Source: an uncultured Rubrobacteraceae bacterium (GTDB lineage: Bacteria > Actinomycetota > Rubrobacteria > Rubrobacterales > Rubrobacteraceae). Taken from it: 14,109 nt of DNA. A program made the position numbers and the translations under genes. Numbering within the stretch: the first letter of the stretch is position 1; each line of letters starts with the position of its first letter. Positions 13,873 to 14,109 of the stretch are shown here, piece by piece. The stretch spans positions 1-14,109 of the forward strand of contig CADCUW010000386.1 in assembly GCA_902805985.1 (NCBI GenBank), read 5' to 3'. Below the pieces are notes generated by a model. That model worked only from the letters and a program-made list of their open reading frames with translations. It had not been told where the DNA came from and did no database searches.

Positions 13873-14109
13873 TCACTGGGCCCCGGCGTCGCCGACCTCA
13901 TAGGAGGCCGTTCGCTCGCGCTCGCGGGCGGCCTTGATAGCCTCGTTGACGACGATCCTCATGAACCACGGCCCGAAGGGCCTCTCGGCGTCGAAGCCGC
14001 CGATCCGCTCGTAGGCTCGCACGAACGAGTCCTGGACGACGTCCTCGGCCAGGGCGTGGTCGCGCACGATCAGGTAGGCCGCCCGCCCGGCGCGTGCGTG
14101 GTAGCGCCT
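13873..14109 (-). CDS. ECF-type sigma factor, region 2 only (5' end outside window)
   Basis: The frame is open from the right edge: RRYHARAGRAAYLIV, RDHALAEDVVQDSFVRAYERI, then DAERPFGPWFMRIVVNEAIKAAR. This is sigma-70 region 2, with the DHALAEDVVQD core-binding helix and the W-x-x-RI-x-x-N segment that reads the -10 element. An ECF sigma normally has a linker and region 4 (about 60 more residues of helix-turn-helix) after this. Here a TGA comes about 15 residues past region 2, after ASYEVGDAGAQ, and only 57 bases remain before the next start. So it is either truncated or a natural region-2-only protein. The start is not visible. Confidence 0.8.
   Translation of the reverse strand, partial: RRYHARAGRAAYLIVRDHALAEDVVQDSFVRAYERIGGFDAERPFGPWFMRIVVNEAIKAARERERTASYEVGDAGAQ

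Overview
The window is GC-rich bacterial DNA with many GTG starts, a high Ala/Arg/Gly/Val protein composition and intergenic gaps of up to several hundred bases. These traits and the look of several proteins suggest a deep-branching actinobacterium such as Rubrobacter. That placement is an inference from style; no rRNA or marker gene is present.

Layout. Positions 3-278 hold the end of a NUDIX (CoA pyrophosphatase-like) gene, followed by an internally deleted MFS transporter remnant (353-745). A DUF4173-type membrane protein (821-2310) carries a 2-base frameshift. The gap after it holds a perfect hairpin made of two inverted consensus DnaA boxes, then a promoter and a MIP18/SufT-like iron-sulfur assembly protein (2537-2839). 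Next is a divergent unit. On the minus strand lie a CPBP intramembrane protease (3667-4599) and a cupin (2993-3580). On the plus strand lies an XRE-HTH/STAND-ATPase/TPR regulator (4857-7214). A 14-bp perfect palindrome sits between the two transcription units. An FAD-linked oxidase of the BBE class (7671-9112, minus) is frameshifted inside a run of nine G. A PAS-PAS histidine kinase (9373-10998, plus) has no response regulator in view.

The right-hand end is minus-strand and related to the cell envelope. It holds the 3' end of an ECF sigma gene that stops right after region 2 (13873-14109), a 74-aa exported protein (13591-13815) and a gap of about 500 bases. That gap has a good sigma-70 promoter, a run of hairpins and an intrinsic terminator, then a secreted protein (11765-13084) that is almost entirely an uninterrupted coiled coil built of 21-residue repeats. 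A strong bidirectional terminator ends that gene.

Two families of short intergenic repeats are visible. One (about 98 bp) has copies in all three convergent gene gaps, always in the same orientation. The other (about 28 bp) has three copies, two of them with a compensatory base-pair change in the predicted stem. No insertion sequence, CRISPR array, tRNA or rRNA was found. The less usual parts are the attenuator-like leader of the coiled-coil gene, the coiled-coil protein itself, the DnaA-box hairpin and the repeat families. Three genes (MFS, DUF4173, oxidase) are disrupted, by real decay or, for the two frameshifts, possibly sequencing error.
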